Assembly (NCBI GenBank): GCA_029821755.1
Contig: JALGSV010000001.1
Coordinates: 172,540-236,539, forward strand
DNA: 64,000 bases
DNA from: Candidatus Zipacnadum vermilionense
GTDB taxonomy: Bacteria; Armatimonadota; Zipacnadia; Zipacnadales; Zipacnadaceae
Reading direction: 5' to 3'
The notes below the pieces were generated by a model, which ran no database searches, was not told the origin of the DNA, and saw only the letters and a program-made list of their open reading frames with translations. Each line of letters begins with the position of its first letter. Positions within the stretch are counted from its first letter, which is position 1. Shown here piece after piece: positions 43,570 through 53,600 of the stretch. The position numbers and the translations under genes are program-made.

Positions 43570-44253
43570 CTACCTCTTGCCCTCTACCAGCCGCGCCTCG
43601 CCGATTCCCGGTGCCGACCGCACCAGCGCCAGCACCGCCCCCGCTGTCAGGTGTCCAGCCGGCTCTACCGCCAGGTGGACCAATGTCGGCTCCCCGGGCT
43701 CTACGTCCAGATCATACACCGCCACCGTATTCTCGGCCAGCAGCGCGGGCAGGCCCTGCGGGAAAGCCATCCCCGGCGCCAGCGTGGCTTCCAGGCGCAC
43801 CACGCCGACCTCGCGGTGCAGCGGCCGCTCCACCATGCGCAGCAGCGTCAGCGCGGACACCGCCAGCACTAGAGTAATCAGGGCGCCGAAGTACCATCCG
43901 GCCCCCAGGACCATCCCCAGGGCCGCGGCGGCCCAGATGCTGGCCGCGGTGGTCAGGCCGCGCACTACGCTGCCGTGGCGTATGATCGTCCCGGCCCCTA
44001 GGAAGCCAATGCCCGTGAGTACCCCCGCGGCGACTCGGGCCGAATTCGTCGGGTCCTTCCCGAGCCACAGGGCAAGCAGCATGCTCAGACAGGCGGTCAG
44101 CGTGACCAGCACATGCGTGCGCAGCCCGGCCGGCCGCTCCCGCCGCTCGCGCTCCAGCCCCAGAATCGCCCCGGCCACGAACGCAGCCAGCAGCCGCAAG
44201 GCCGCCACCTGCCACCCGTCCCCAAGAAATGCCGTGTCGGAGAGCGTTTCCAT
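43570..44253 (-). CDS. MgtC/SapB family membrane protein
   Basis: A 227-residue protein with four to five helices and the family motifs GAILGLERERRERPAGLRTHVLV, GVLTGIGFLGAGTIIR and GLTTAASIWAAAALGM. The C-terminal 75 residues form a cytosolic domain. Members influence magnesium homeostasis and, in pathogens, ATP synthase activity; the role in this organism is unknown. It is monocistronic and divergent from the cyclase gene. Length is typical. Confidence 0.92.
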   Translation of the reverse strand: METLSDTAFLGDGWQVAALRLLAAFVAGAILGLERERRERPAGLRTHVLVTLTACLSMLLALWLGKDPTNSARVAAGVLTGIGFLGAGTIIRHGSVVRGLTTAASIWAAAALGMVLGAGWYFGALITLVLAVSALTLLRMVERPLHREVGVVRLEATLAPGMAFPQGLPALLAENTVAVYDLDVEPGEPTLVHLAVEPAGHLTAGAVLALVRSAPGIGEARLVEGKR

Positions 44254-44428
44254 GGCCCACCTATCCTAGCCAGGAGGGTCTTTCCTCTGCCCGTGGCGAA
44301 ATCCCTTCTTGGAGAAACGACCGGGGACCTTGGACCGTCGCTCGTGGCTCGCCCGGTCCCCATGTGCCGCCGGTGCTCTTGCCGCCCCACGATCCACAAT
44401 CTACGAGTCACGGAATCAGGAGCCCCTC

Positions 44429-45067
44429 ATGTTCGCCCCTCCCCGAGAAATCTGGGACCTCACCCTCCCGCTCCGCGACGCCCTCCCCTTCTACCCAGGC
44501 GACCCCGAGGTGGAAATCGAGACGCTCTACTCGACGGCCCAGGGCGCGAAGTGCAACGTGCTCAAGCTGCGCCTGGGCACCCACTCGGGCACGCACGTAG
44601 ACGCCCCTCGGCATTTCCTGGCGGGTGTGACCAGCGTAGACCGTCTCCCTTGGAGCGCCCTCCTTGGCCCGGCCCGTCTCGTGCAGGCGCCTTCGGGTGA
44701 GAGCATCGACGCCAATTTCGTCCGCTCCCTGGACCTGACTGCGGGTAGTCGCCTACTCCTTCGCACCCGTCTTCCCGGTGTCCCCCCGCCTCCGGAGTTC
44801 CCTGCCTCCTGGCCCGCACTGACCGCCGCCGCTGCCCAGGAGATCGTCGCCGCCGGGGCGGTCCTCCTCGGTGTCGACACGCCCTCGGTGGATGCCTTCC
44901 ACGCCCCGGACCCCGTGGTGCACCAGGTCCTGCTGGGGGCCGGGCTGGCCCTTCTGGAGAACGCCGACCTGAGCGCCCCGCCCGAGGGCGACTACACTCT
45001 CGTCTGCCTCCCTCTCCGCATCCAGGACGGCGACGGCGCTCCCTGCCGGGCGCTACTGATGAGGTAA
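44429..45067 (+). CDS. Cyclase family / kynurenine formamidase-like hydrolase
   Basis: A 212-residue protein from the ATG at 44429 (AGGAG upstream). The metal-binding signature HSGTHVDAPRHF is complete (HxGTHxDxPxHF), followed by VLLGVDTPSVD. Such enzymes hydrolyse amides or esters such as N-formylkynurenine or act in polyketide-like cyclisation. The substrate cannot be assigned. It ends seven bases before the UroD-like gene, so they form an operon. Confidence 0.88.
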   Translation: MFAPPREIWDLTLPLRDALPFYPGDPEVEIETLYSTAQGAKCNVLKLRLGTHSGTHVDAPRHFLAGVTSVDRLPWSALLGPARLVQAPSGESIDANFVRSLDLTAGSRLLLRTRLPGVPPPPEFPASWPALTAAAAQEIVAAGAVLLGVDTPSVDAFHAPDPVVHQVLLGAGLALLENADLSAPPEGDYTLVCLPLRIQDGDGAPCRALLMR

Positions 45068-45074
45068 GCCGGCG

Positions 45075-46040
45075 ATGATGACCCCGCGAGAGAACCTGCT
45101 GCGAGTGGTGGACTACGAGCAGCCGGAGTGGATCCCGACCTGGCTACCGCTGTATGAACTGCGCTACGTCGGCGCGGGGCACGAGTCTTGGGACGGGTCC
45201 GGTGGCGACGGTTCGCCCGCCGGCGCGCGTTGGACCGACGTCTGGGGTGTGGGCTGGCGCAAGAAACTCCCCGACGTCATGGGCCTGGTGGAACGGCCGC
45301 CCTTGGCCGATCTGTCGCGGCTCGACGAGTATCCCTTCCCCGACCCGCGCGACCGGCGCCTGTGCGGGTCGATCTGGGAGGATCCCCTGGACTTCGACCG
45401 CGGCGAGTTCTTTCTGTCCGCCGGGCACCGGGACACGCTCTTCGAGCAAGCCTACATGCTGGTGGGGATGGAGCGGCTCATGCTGGCCTTTTACGACCGG
45501 CCGGTGGCGGTGCGTGAGCTGCTGCATCGGATCATCGATTTCCACCTGGGCCTGGCGGAGCAATACGTCGAGCGCGGCGTGGAATGGGCGACGATGGGGG
45601 ACGATCTGGGTTGCCAACGGGGCCTGCTCTTCGGCCGGCGCCTGCTGGAGGAGTTCTTCGTGCCGGAGTACCGTCGCCTGCTGGGCTTCTACAAGCAGCA
45701 CGGCGTGCGCCTTAGCTTCCACTCCTGCGGGCAGGTGCAGGACATCGTGGATATCTTCATCGACCTGGGCGTGGACGTACTCAACCCCGTGCAGGCCTCC
45801 GCCAACGATCTGGCGATAGTGCGGGAGCGGACGCAGGGGCGGATGACGCTCATGGGGGCAGTGCCCAGCCACGTGGTGATGGCGGGACCGTCTGAGTGTA
45901 TCCGCGCGGAGGTGCGCAAGAAGATCGCGCTCTTGTGGCGCGGCGGCGGCTACATCTGCAGCCCCGACCAGGGGCTGCCCTTCCCTAAGGCGCATCTGGA
46001 GGCGTGGCAAGAGGCGGTGGCGCAGGCGAGCCCAGCGTAG
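45075..46040 (+). CDS. Uroporphyrinogen decarboxylase-like (UroD/MtaA family) protein
   Basis: A 321-residue TIM-barrel protein with the start MTPRENLLRVVDYEQPEWIP and the C-terminal motifs SFHSCGQVQDIVDIFIDLGVDVLNPVQ, typical of UROD-domain proteins of the MtaA/methyltransferase branch. The HSCG motif supplies zinc ligands in methylcobamide-dependent methyltransferases of this branch, so methyl transfer is more likely than heme synthesis. No corrinoid partner is adjacent. Coupled to the cyclase-family gene. Confidence 0.85.
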   Translation: MMTPRENLLRVVDYEQPEWIPTWLPLYELRYVGAGHESWDGSGGDGSPAGARWTDVWGVGWRKKLPDVMGLVERPPLADLSRLDEYPFPDPRDRRLCGSIWEDPLDFDRGEFFLSAGHRDTLFEQAYMLVGMERLMLAFYDRPVAVRELLHRIIDFHLGLAEQYVERGVEWATMGDDLGCQRGLLFGRRLLEEFFVPEYRRLLGFYKQHGVRLSFHSCGQVQDIVDIFIDLGVDVLNPVQASANDLAIVRERTQGRMTLMGAVPSHVVMAGPSECIRAEVRKKIALLWRGGGYICSPDQGLPFPKAHLEAWQEAVAQASPA

Positions 46041-46232
46041 CGGCTACACCAGCACCTCCACCATCGTCCTCGCTCCCGTATCCTTCCCTTCCGCCCCCGA
46101 CAGCCAGTTCACCAGAAGGAGGAGGAGGTCAGGATGCAGGGCACAAAATGCGCTGTATCGGCGCCACAGGAGGGGTTACCGCCAACCTCGCAGGAGGCGT
46201 CCAATGGGTGAAAGCCAGCAGGAGCAGTTAGC

Positions 46233-46472
46233 GTGGTCTTCGACGCTCGGGTGCCGCTGGAGTTCGTCGGCAGCAAGCTGATTTCCGACGCCGAATTGGT
46301 GGCGTACCGCGAGTTGGATGAGAAGCTGGGGCTGACAGCAGGGGCAGGTGAGTTCCTGACGGAGCAGTGGTCGGGGCGCAATGTCCAGCACCACTTGGTG
46401 CCGCTGGTCCGGCAGTCGGTCTATAATCGCCTGGCGGGGTATCCGGACACGAATGATGCTGACCGGCTGGCG
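46233..46472 (+). pseudogene. IS1380-family transposase, N-terminal fragment
   Basis: From a GTG, about 80 residues match the N-terminal part of IS1380 transposases: VPLEFVGSKLISDAELVAYRE, LDEKLGLT, NVQHHLVPLVRQSVYNRLAGY and NDADRLA. After NDADRLA the frame turns into unrelated Pro/Ala-rich sequence, so the element is cut near 46472. The catalytic DDE domain and terminal repeats are absent. It is a relic, and marks a rearranged stretch between the UroD-like gene and the secreted-protein cluster. Confidence 0.7.
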
Positions 46473-46605
46473 CTATCCCCGCCGCTGGCGCCTGCTCAAG
46501 GTTGCGCTGGTGGTCAACCTGTGCACCTATGCCGTGGCTCGGCCCCTAGTCTTGACCTCGCCGCAGTGGCTGTCCCATGTGTGGCCGGCGGCGGCCGTCA
46601 GCTAA
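46462..46605 (+). pseudogene. Possible membrane-protein C-terminal fragment
   Basis: In a second frame, RYPRRWRLLKVALVVNLCTYAVARPLVL and a short tail end at a stop near 46605. It reads like the last transmembrane helix of a membrane protein joined to the transposase relic. No start or upstream part exists. Family unknown; chance cannot be excluded. Confidence 0.3.
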
Positions 46606-46638
46606 GCCGGCCAATGATTCTGCAGAAGTAGACAAATA

Positions 46639-47157
46639 GTGTCAAAAGATGAGCGAGCCGTTGAGAACACTTACCTCCTGGCGGGGGAGCGCTACTCCGA
46701 CACCGTACCGGATACGCTGGAGCTCGCCGGACGCGGCGCGCTGGCCATCACCGGGATTGGCGGCCAGATCGATTCTCTTCTCCTGTCGATGTGCCTCTAT
46801 GGTCACTACTGCGCCCCGACTCCGCATTTCGTGCATCACCACGATCACGCCTGCGACCCCAAGGCTCTGGAATCCCTGCATATGATGCGCATGATGTGCG
46901 GCAGCAACCAGTATGCCGATCCCGAGGCGGAGTTCCGTGTGGAATTTCTGTCTCGCGTGGATGACGGTCTTCAGCATGAGATGATCGCCGGGATGGCGCG
47001 CATCATGGTCCGCCGGGATGACTACGCCTACTACCCGGAGAAAGGTGGGTGGGGCCAGGCTTGCACTTACCCGCGCTCGAGGCGATCTAGCCACCGCCCG
47101 TGGCGACCGACGCGGAGCACCGCCATGACCTGGCCCGAGCGGCCAGACTCCAACTAG
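46639..47157 (+). pseudogene. Truncated gene of an unknown family
   Basis: From a GTG, about 145 residues look genuine (NTYLLAGERYSDTVPDTLELAGRGALAITGIGG, HHHDHACDPKALESLHMMR, MARIMVRRDDYAYYP, GWGQACTYPRS). The last 30 residues are Arg/Pro-rich frame noise. The opening resembles large proteins of Planctomycetes-like bacteria that begin with a 'DTLDLAERAALALNGL' pattern and are several hundred residues long, so this is probably a 5' fragment left by deletion near 47075. Function unknown. Confidence 0.55.
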
Positions 47158-47183
47158 GAAGTGGTAGCGCGAATGGGGGCAGG

Positions 47184-50100
47184 TCACTCCCCGCCTATGC
47201 GGTACGTGTGGGACGGGTCTGCCACAAACCCGGCTTGGCTTACTTCTACCGCCCGGCCGGCAGTGACATCGTAGACTTTCCCCATCCCGGGGCGCTCATA
47301 GCGGGCCTGGCGGAACGAGAAGAGAATCACCGTCTCCCCACCGGGTGTGGTCCACTCCACTCCCCGGTCCTCCGGCAAGGTATACCGCCGGTTCATATGC
47401 TCGACTACTTCGGTGTAGTCTTGGTTGGCCCGCTTGATCTTCTCCCACACCTCCGGGTTCCTCGAGAAAGCCAGCCAGCTCAGCCACAGCGGCCCTTTGT
47501 GGGCCAGGCAGCGGTAGTAGTAGTCGCCTCGGGTCAGCAAATCGTTGCGGGCCTGGTCTTTGGCGTCGTTGCCTTCGTGTCCCAGGTAGCTGGAAATATT
47601 GTATCGCGTGGCGGGGTCGGGGAGCGCGGGGTTCGTGGCCTCGAGATTGAGCGCCGGGAAGCCCGCCGAGGGAATACCGAAGGTTCCGGTTGACTCAGTG
47701 TATACGACGTAACCCATCTGCGACAGCCGGGCGTGGAAGCGGAAGACGTCCTCGGCCTGTTCCAGCAAGACCTGCCGGTCGGCGGTGCGAATCATGTGGG
47801 TGAAGTTGGCGTAGGAGTCCAACCAGATACTGCCCAGGCCAGTTTGTTCCCGAATCTCCTGCCACTGGCCGAGAGCATAGTCCCCCCAGCCGGCCCGGAA
47901 CCGCACTCCCTTGATATCCGGATAGCAGTAGGTGGTGGGAGGCTGGCCATCCGGTCCCTGGATCAGCCACTCGGGGTGCTCCTCCAGCAGCGGCGAATAC
48001 TGCCACAGATGGGCGGGCATACCCCAGGCCTGCACTATCATCCCGTGCTCGGCTGCCCGGTCGCACAGGTACTTGAGCCCCTCCGTGCCCCCGAACTTGG
48101 CCCCTGGCTCGAGGTAATCCAGGGCGCACCCCCCTCGGCCCCACACGCTGTGCACAGCCAGGACCTTGAATCCGAGTTGCGCAATCTGCGGTAGCATCTG
48201 GTCCGCGATGTTGTACAGCACCCGGTCCCCGTGCTTGGCTAGCTCCCGCCAGTGCACCCAGCAGTTCATCAGCGGCAGAGGGGGCTGCTGGCGGATGCCC
48301 CAGAACCCCGCGTGGCGCTGGTGGACGTAGTCGCGTAGGCGGGTCCACTCGTCATGATTGCCCTTTTCCGCTAGCAGCACACATTTCCACGGTGTGTGGA
48401 GCTGCTTAGCACCGGCAAAGGGAATCACGTCCCAGGACTCGATCCATTCCGGTGAGCCTACCCGGTGGGTTCGCACGTAGGGGATCGGCTCATCGTAGAA
48501 CACCGCCATACCCCCCTCGGGGCCGAACTGGTAGTCGAAGCCTTCCCCGATGGCAAACCGTATCCCCCCGCCGGGAATCCAGGTGTCCTCCTCCGTGATC
48601 AGGAAGGTGTTGTTGAGCATACCGGCCCCCTGGGTGACCACCGTCAGCCCCAGAGGGCTACCGCCCAGCTCCCAGGTAGCCCGATCGGCCAGGCTGTTCA
48701 CCCGTGCTTGCTGGCAGGTCAACTCGTACCGGTAAGCGAACCCCCGGTACTTCTGGCCGCCGATCTCCCGCTCCGCTGGCCGGTAGACCCAATCCAGCCT
48801 GTCGGCATTGCCTCGGGCGGAGGTGAGTGTCGTGTGGATGGTCCCCACCCCGTCCGGGGCCACGGTGCTCCCTTCATACCGGCAGGCGAGATAGTCTTCC
48901 CCTCTCTCCGTGTCCAGCAGCGGAGCGAGAGGAGGCGCCTCGGGATTGCGCAGACGTAGGTTCCCCAGGCGTACATCTCTGATCCCGCGCACTTCTCCCT
49001 CTGCCACCGGCAGCTCCAGCCGCACTCCAGTGGAGAGCCAGATGCTCACGCCCCCGGCCTTCTCCGTTATCCGGCTGGGCGTGGCCGGCGGGACTCGCAG
49101 AGGGCGGACCTCCCGCGAGGGCGGGACCGCCGTCGGCATGGTGGGCGCAGCGGCGGTCGGGAGAGTCTTGACGTCGTAGCGGGCCTCCACCCACCCGGTG
49201 GTATAGCTTCGGCTGGGCCGTATGGACACGTTGTCTACCCACAGCCACCCACCCGCCGCCAGGGACCAGAACTCGACGCGCGCGAAGTGAACCCCGGCCG
49301 AAGGCGCAGTCACACTGAGGGTGGTCTCTTCCCAGTTCCAGTCGCCATTGCGCCTCGGGCCGACAGTGAACCACTGGTACTGCTTACTCTCGCTCTCCAT
49401 CCAGAAGATCTTGGTGTGGTATGTCTGTACTCCCTGCCCCCGGGTCTGGTAGCGCACCTCATAGGTCCTCCCCGGCTCCACCGGGAAGTTGACGCCGTCG
49501 GCGGAGGTCCAGGTCGCCTCGGGCGGGGATTGCTTCGCCCAGTTCCACCACTGGGCCAGGTCGGGAGCCTGGGCCACGCGGCTCGAAGTGCACCTCTTGA
49601 GCAGAGCTCGGCTGCCGTCTGGCCCTAGTGCCGCTCGGCGCTGCCGTTCGGTAGGGGTCTGGGAGACCTCCCAGCCGTCGGCCACCCCATCGCCATCCTC
49701 GTCCTGCGCCATATCGCCGTTGGCCACCAGGTTAGGCCCCAGCGGCTGCTTAGGCCCCACCGCCACCAAGGACACCTCATCGATGATCGCCACCGCGTCT
49801 TTGTCGCTCAGGGCAATGCGGAACAGTACCCGGTCATACCCTTCCCGCGGCCCATAGTAGAATTTGTACTCCCGCCACTCCGGTAGCACGGGAGTGAGGA
49901 TCGAGTTGCAGCCGGTCTGGGGCTGGCCCGGCCCGTATTCCAGGAGCCCCAGGCGCAATCCCCCGCTGCCCTTGGCCCAGAGCGTGACCAGGTACAACGT
50001 ATCGCTCTGCACCGGTACTTTCTCGGTGGTACGTAGCTCGGCCTGGAAGGAGTCCCCCGTTCGCGCAGTCCTGAGCACCGCCGCCCGAGTACCCGCCCGC

Positions 50101-50276
50101 ACTTGCGGCTGCTCGGGGGCGGCCAGGCCGGCAACTACCTCCCAGCCCACCGGAGCGCCCTGCCCCCACTGTTCATAGCCTCCGTTGGCCACCAGGTTCT
50201 GCGCGCTCGCCGCAGTCCCCAGGGCCAGACTTAGAGCCACCCCTACTACCCATCCCCGCCAGTTACTTGAGTTCAT
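47184..50276 (-). CDS. Secreted glycosidase-like protein with two CBM-like modules
   Basis: A 1030-residue protein from the ATG at 50276 (GGAGGAGAAGG upstream). A signal peptide ending ASA is followed by two carbohydrate-binding-like beta-sandwiches starting NLVANGGYEQWGQGAPVGW and NLVANGDMAQDEDGDGVADGW. A Gly/Pro/Thr linker and a beta domain lead to a TIM-barrel from about residue 640, with MNCWVHWRELAKHG, GLGSIWLDSY (candidate nucleophile Asp) and YVVYTESTGTFGIPS (candidate acid/base). The layout recalls GH36/GH31-type alpha-glycosidases, but the exact family is not certain. Probably degrades a complex polysaccharide outside the cell. Head of a run of secreted proteins on this strand. Confidence 0.8.
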   Translation of the reverse strand: MNSSNWRGWVVGVALSLALGTAASAQNLVANGGYEQWGQGAPVGWEVVAGLAAPEQPQVRAGTRAAVLRTARTGDSFQAELRTTEKVPVQSDTLYLVTLWAKGSGGLRLGLLEYGPGQPQTGCNSILTPVLPEWREYKFYYGPREGYDRVLFRIALSDKDAVAIIDEVSLVAVGPKQPLGPNLVANGDMAQDEDGDGVADGWEVSQTPTERQRRAALGPDGSRALLKRCTSSRVAQAPDLAQWWNWAKQSPPEATWTSADGVNFPVEPGRTYEVRYQTRGQGVQTYHTKIFWMESESKQYQWFTVGPRRNGDWNWEETTLSVTAPSAGVHFARVEFWSLAAGGWLWVDNVSIRPSRSYTTGWVEARYDVKTLPTAAAPTMPTAVPPSREVRPLRVPPATPSRITEKAGGVSIWLSTGVRLELPVAEGEVRGIRDVRLGNLRLRNPEAPPLAPLLDTERGEDYLACRYEGSTVAPDGVGTIHTTLTSARGNADRLDWVYRPAEREIGGQKYRGFAYRYELTCQQARVNSLADRATWELGGSPLGLTVVTQGAGMLNNTFLITEEDTWIPGGGIRFAIGEGFDYQFGPEGGMAVFYDEPIPYVRTHRVGSPEWIESWDVIPFAGAKQLHTPWKCVLLAEKGNHDEWTRLRDYVHQRHAGFWGIRQQPPLPLMNCWVHWRELAKHGDRVLYNIADQMLPQIAQLGFKVLAVHSVWGRGGCALDYLEPGAKFGGTEGLKYLCDRAAEHGMIVQAWGMPAHLWQYSPLLEEHPEWLIQGPDGQPPTTYCYPDIKGVRFRAGWGDYALGQWQEIREQTGLGSIWLDSYANFTHMIRTADRQVLLEQAEDVFRFHARLSQMGYVVYTESTGTFGIPSAGFPALNLEATNPALPDPATRYNISSYLGHEGNDAKDQARNDLLTRGDYYYRCLAHKGPLWLSWLAFSRNPEVWEKIKRANQDYTEVVEHMNRRYTLPEDRGVEWTTPGGETVILFSFRQARYERPGMGKVYDVTAGRAVEVSQAGFVADPSHTYRIGGE

Positions 50277-50652
50277 CAGCCTTCTCCTCCAGAAACTAGT
50301 CGCCTTCCCCGTTTTGGCGCTGAAGCGCCGGGGGCTGGGGTTCACGTCCCGACACCGTTACGCCTGCTTCCTCGGTACTAGCAAGGGACACGTCCTCCGA
50401 GAATTCTGGCACGGCGGCCCTGACCAACAGGTGCAACTGGTCCCGTTGGGTCCGACCCGGTCTGGGTTGCTCCCCGATGACGGAGGGTTGCGTTGATCGA
50501 TCTGGGCCACCGGGTGAAGGTGACAGGCGCCCTAATGCACCGGGTCTTGCCTCTCACCCGCACGGCCTCCGGCGCGGTGCGCAGGTCGTCTGCCTGCGTT
50601 ACTTCATGCCCCGGGCGAGGAAACTGCCACCGCCCTGGCCGGGCGGTCGGCC
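50277..50652. other. Intergenic region between two secreted-protein genes
   Basis: 376 bases without a convincing gene. A GGCGC-TGAA-GCGCC hairpin lies at 50316-50329 near the ribosome binding site of the downstream gene, without a T tract in its transcript direction. No clear promoter is seen. Confidence 0.4.
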
Positions 50653-53600
50653 TCACTTGCCGAATTGCAGCCGCTGCGAAGTGCCCGGCGGCACGGATAC
50701 TTTCTGGTCAAGACGGTAGCGGTTGGTGATCTCCGGCGGCGTCTGCACCGTGGTGTCGATCTGGCCGTCGGTCGGATTGTTCACTTCCAGGAACATGCCC
50801 TCGGCCGTCCACCTGAGCAGGGAGATGCGCAGGCGACTGTCCCCGGCGATGACCAGGTGCCCGGCGTAGAAGGCCCCCCCCTGGGCGACGTCGAGCAGCG
50901 CCCAGCCGGATTGCTCGAAGACACCGAAGGGGACGAGGTCCTCCTCGGGCTTGGTGAGCGTGGTGGGCAAGGCCGGATCGCCCGGGACCTGCTGATAGTC
51001 GAGCCCACCGTCGACAGCAGCCGGTCGCCACAGACCGGTGGGCCAGTTGACGTTAAGACCTGCGATGCGCAGGGGTAGCCGGTAGGACAGGGAGGGATCA
51101 GGTGGTACCTCTCCCGCCACTCCAAAAACATCGGCGGTGCAGGCGGCAACATAGGCCACGCCGTCGAGTTTGCCGCGCGTCAAGGCGGGGCCGTACGGGG
51201 CCGGCCCGGTGAGGCCCATGCCCCGCACGGTGGCTTCGACTTCGCGTTCGGTGCCCAGGCGGACCCAGCGGGCCCGCCAACTGTGACCGACGGGGAGCGG
51301 TCCGGCCTCCTGAAGGGAGGCGGGGAAGCCCACGGCGCCCCAGGCCACGACGCGCAGTCCCGGACTGAGCGCGACAAGGTCCCCGGCGCTGCCCCCGACC
51401 GGCAGGTCCACGTAGCCGTTCTCCAATTGCTTGCTCACCCAGGCGCCGGCGGCATCCTGGTAGCGTACCAATGGTCTGGGCCCCACGTTGAGTAGGGAGG
51501 GGTATAGTTCGCTCTCGGGGTAGGCGGGCTTGCGCAGGCGCAGCTCCAAGTCAATCACCTGCAGGGCCGGGGGCGCCTCGCCTCTGGGGGGGTCGGGGAG
51601 CGCGTTGTGCCAGTCATAGTAGCGCACGCGGCCCTCGTAGACGCGGCTGCGGGAGGTGCCCAGGGGGGCCGCGGCATCGAAGCCGGCCTGCTCAAAGAGG
51701 CCGGTCACGTAACGCTGATCCAGGTAAGCGTCAGTAATACCCAGGACGGGACTGAAGTAGGGGAACTCCACGACCGGCACCAGGTTCTCGCCGAGCACGG
51801 GCCCGGCCCGGTACGGCCACATGGTCTTGCCCTCCTCGGTGCCGAAGGTAGGCAGGTTGATGTCCAGGCCGGGCACGCCATTCCAGATGTAGCCCATGGC
51901 CGTCGCGAAGAAGTTCTGGCGGTCGGCGCAGCGCCAGTCGAAGCCCCAGCCCTGGCCGGTGCGCAGGCCGGCAGTGATTGCCGTGCGGCCCTGGGCGTCG
52001 GAGAACCACAGGAAACCCCAGTGGCGCGAGCCCGGCCACAGTGCGACGGAGCCCTCGAAGCGATTAGTATTCGGGGTCCAGCGGCGGATCAAGTTGTACT
52101 GCGCGTAGTAGCGGATATCGGTGAGGGGCTGGTCGCCTTCCACAACGAAGTTAGTGAAGGAGGCATGTCCCTTGCCCGCACCGAGCGCCTTGATCATGGG
52201 CCCGCTGGTGACGACCACGCGGTTGGGCACCTCGTAGTAGTGCGCGAGAGCGCCGGCCCGCAGGTACCAGGCGGCGCTTTGGGCCGTATCCGTGGGGAGG
52301 TACACCTGGTGCCCACCGGCGGCTGCCACCGCTACGCCCTCGGGGGAGAAGACCTCATGCACCGCCACCGGGAAGGGCAGGCTCATGTTGTACACCTGCG
52401 CCTGGTAGGCAGGCAGCCCGTTGTCGATGAGCTTGCCGTCGCGGTAGGTAAAGGCGGCCAGACCTGAGAAGTGCTTGTACATCTGCTGCGGGAGAGGGGT
52501 GGAGCCGGGGCGAGCGATGACGACGAAGGTGGTGCCCATCCCGAAGCTGAGGTACTGCACCTGCTGTATCCGGCGGCCGTCCTTGTCGAGCATCCAGCCG
52601 GGCGGAAAAATGGACTGCCCCCAGACCAGGTAGCGGTTCTGGAAGACATCCTCCATGTCCAGCCCAGCGATGACCTGCAGATCGGGGGTGCTGGCCCGCG
52701 CACAGTCTTGGTAGTATGCCTCCCATTTCTCCGGAGTGAAGCGGGCCAGATCCTCGGTCATGACCAGCACGGAATAGCCGGCTTCCTTCGCAGCGGCGGC
52801 GTACTCGGCGATGCTCCCCCGGCCGCTGCTGTAGGAGCTGCGGGTGCCGATGAGCACCTTGTGGTAGGCGGTGACGTTCTGCTCGTTCCAGGTACCCAAC
52901 CACTGCGGTACCTCGCCCCTATCCGGTACCGGCAGGGCGGCATAGGTCTCCGGCGTGTATTTCCCCCAACCCAGGGCCCGGGAAGACTCTGCCGCCCAGC
53001 GCAGCATGTTGGTCATGAGACGTAGGCCATCGCTGGGCGTTGTGCCGTCGCCGGTCTCCAGCACCGCCCCGTCTATCCGGCCCGTATAGTACTCCCAGCC
53101 CTTGAGTTCGGGCTCATACGGGTACAGGAGCGTGAAGATTCGGTGGACGCCGAACAATACCACGCGGCCCTTACCGATCTGAGCCACCGCCGCCAGGATG
53201 GGTGGGTTCTGGGCCCCGGCTTCCACCGGGAACCAGACGGGGCCCTCCGGCTGGCCGTACTGCAGACAGCGGAAGCTGGTGGCGCCAGGCATGGCCCGCA
53301 CGACCGGCTGCCAGCGCTTGTCGGTCAGGGCGAAGGGCATGCTGGAGTAGACATCGTCCCAGCGCCCGAGGACGTTGGGGTAATACAGGCGCCGGACACC
53401 CTCGGTCACCGGCGACGCAGCCACATTGGTGGTCCAGCAATAGTTATCGGCCTGGTGGGCGGCATCGCGCACGTTGGCGGGCACCAGCGCCGCCCCCCAA
53501 CGGCCCAGCAGGGGCTCCAGCGCCTGGGCGGTGGCCACTCCGCCGGTGCCGACGCTCATCGAGTACCACAGTCCGCCGCCGGCCTCCACGTAGCGCTGCA

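Noticed and set aside
50316..50329. GGCGC-TGAA-GCGCC hairpin as a terminator
   Set aside because: On the minus strand, where the flanking genes lie, the stem is followed by A rather than T residues.
50346..50652. A second small peptide gene in the intergenic region
   Set aside because: Open frames there have neither start signals nor leader-like motifs.
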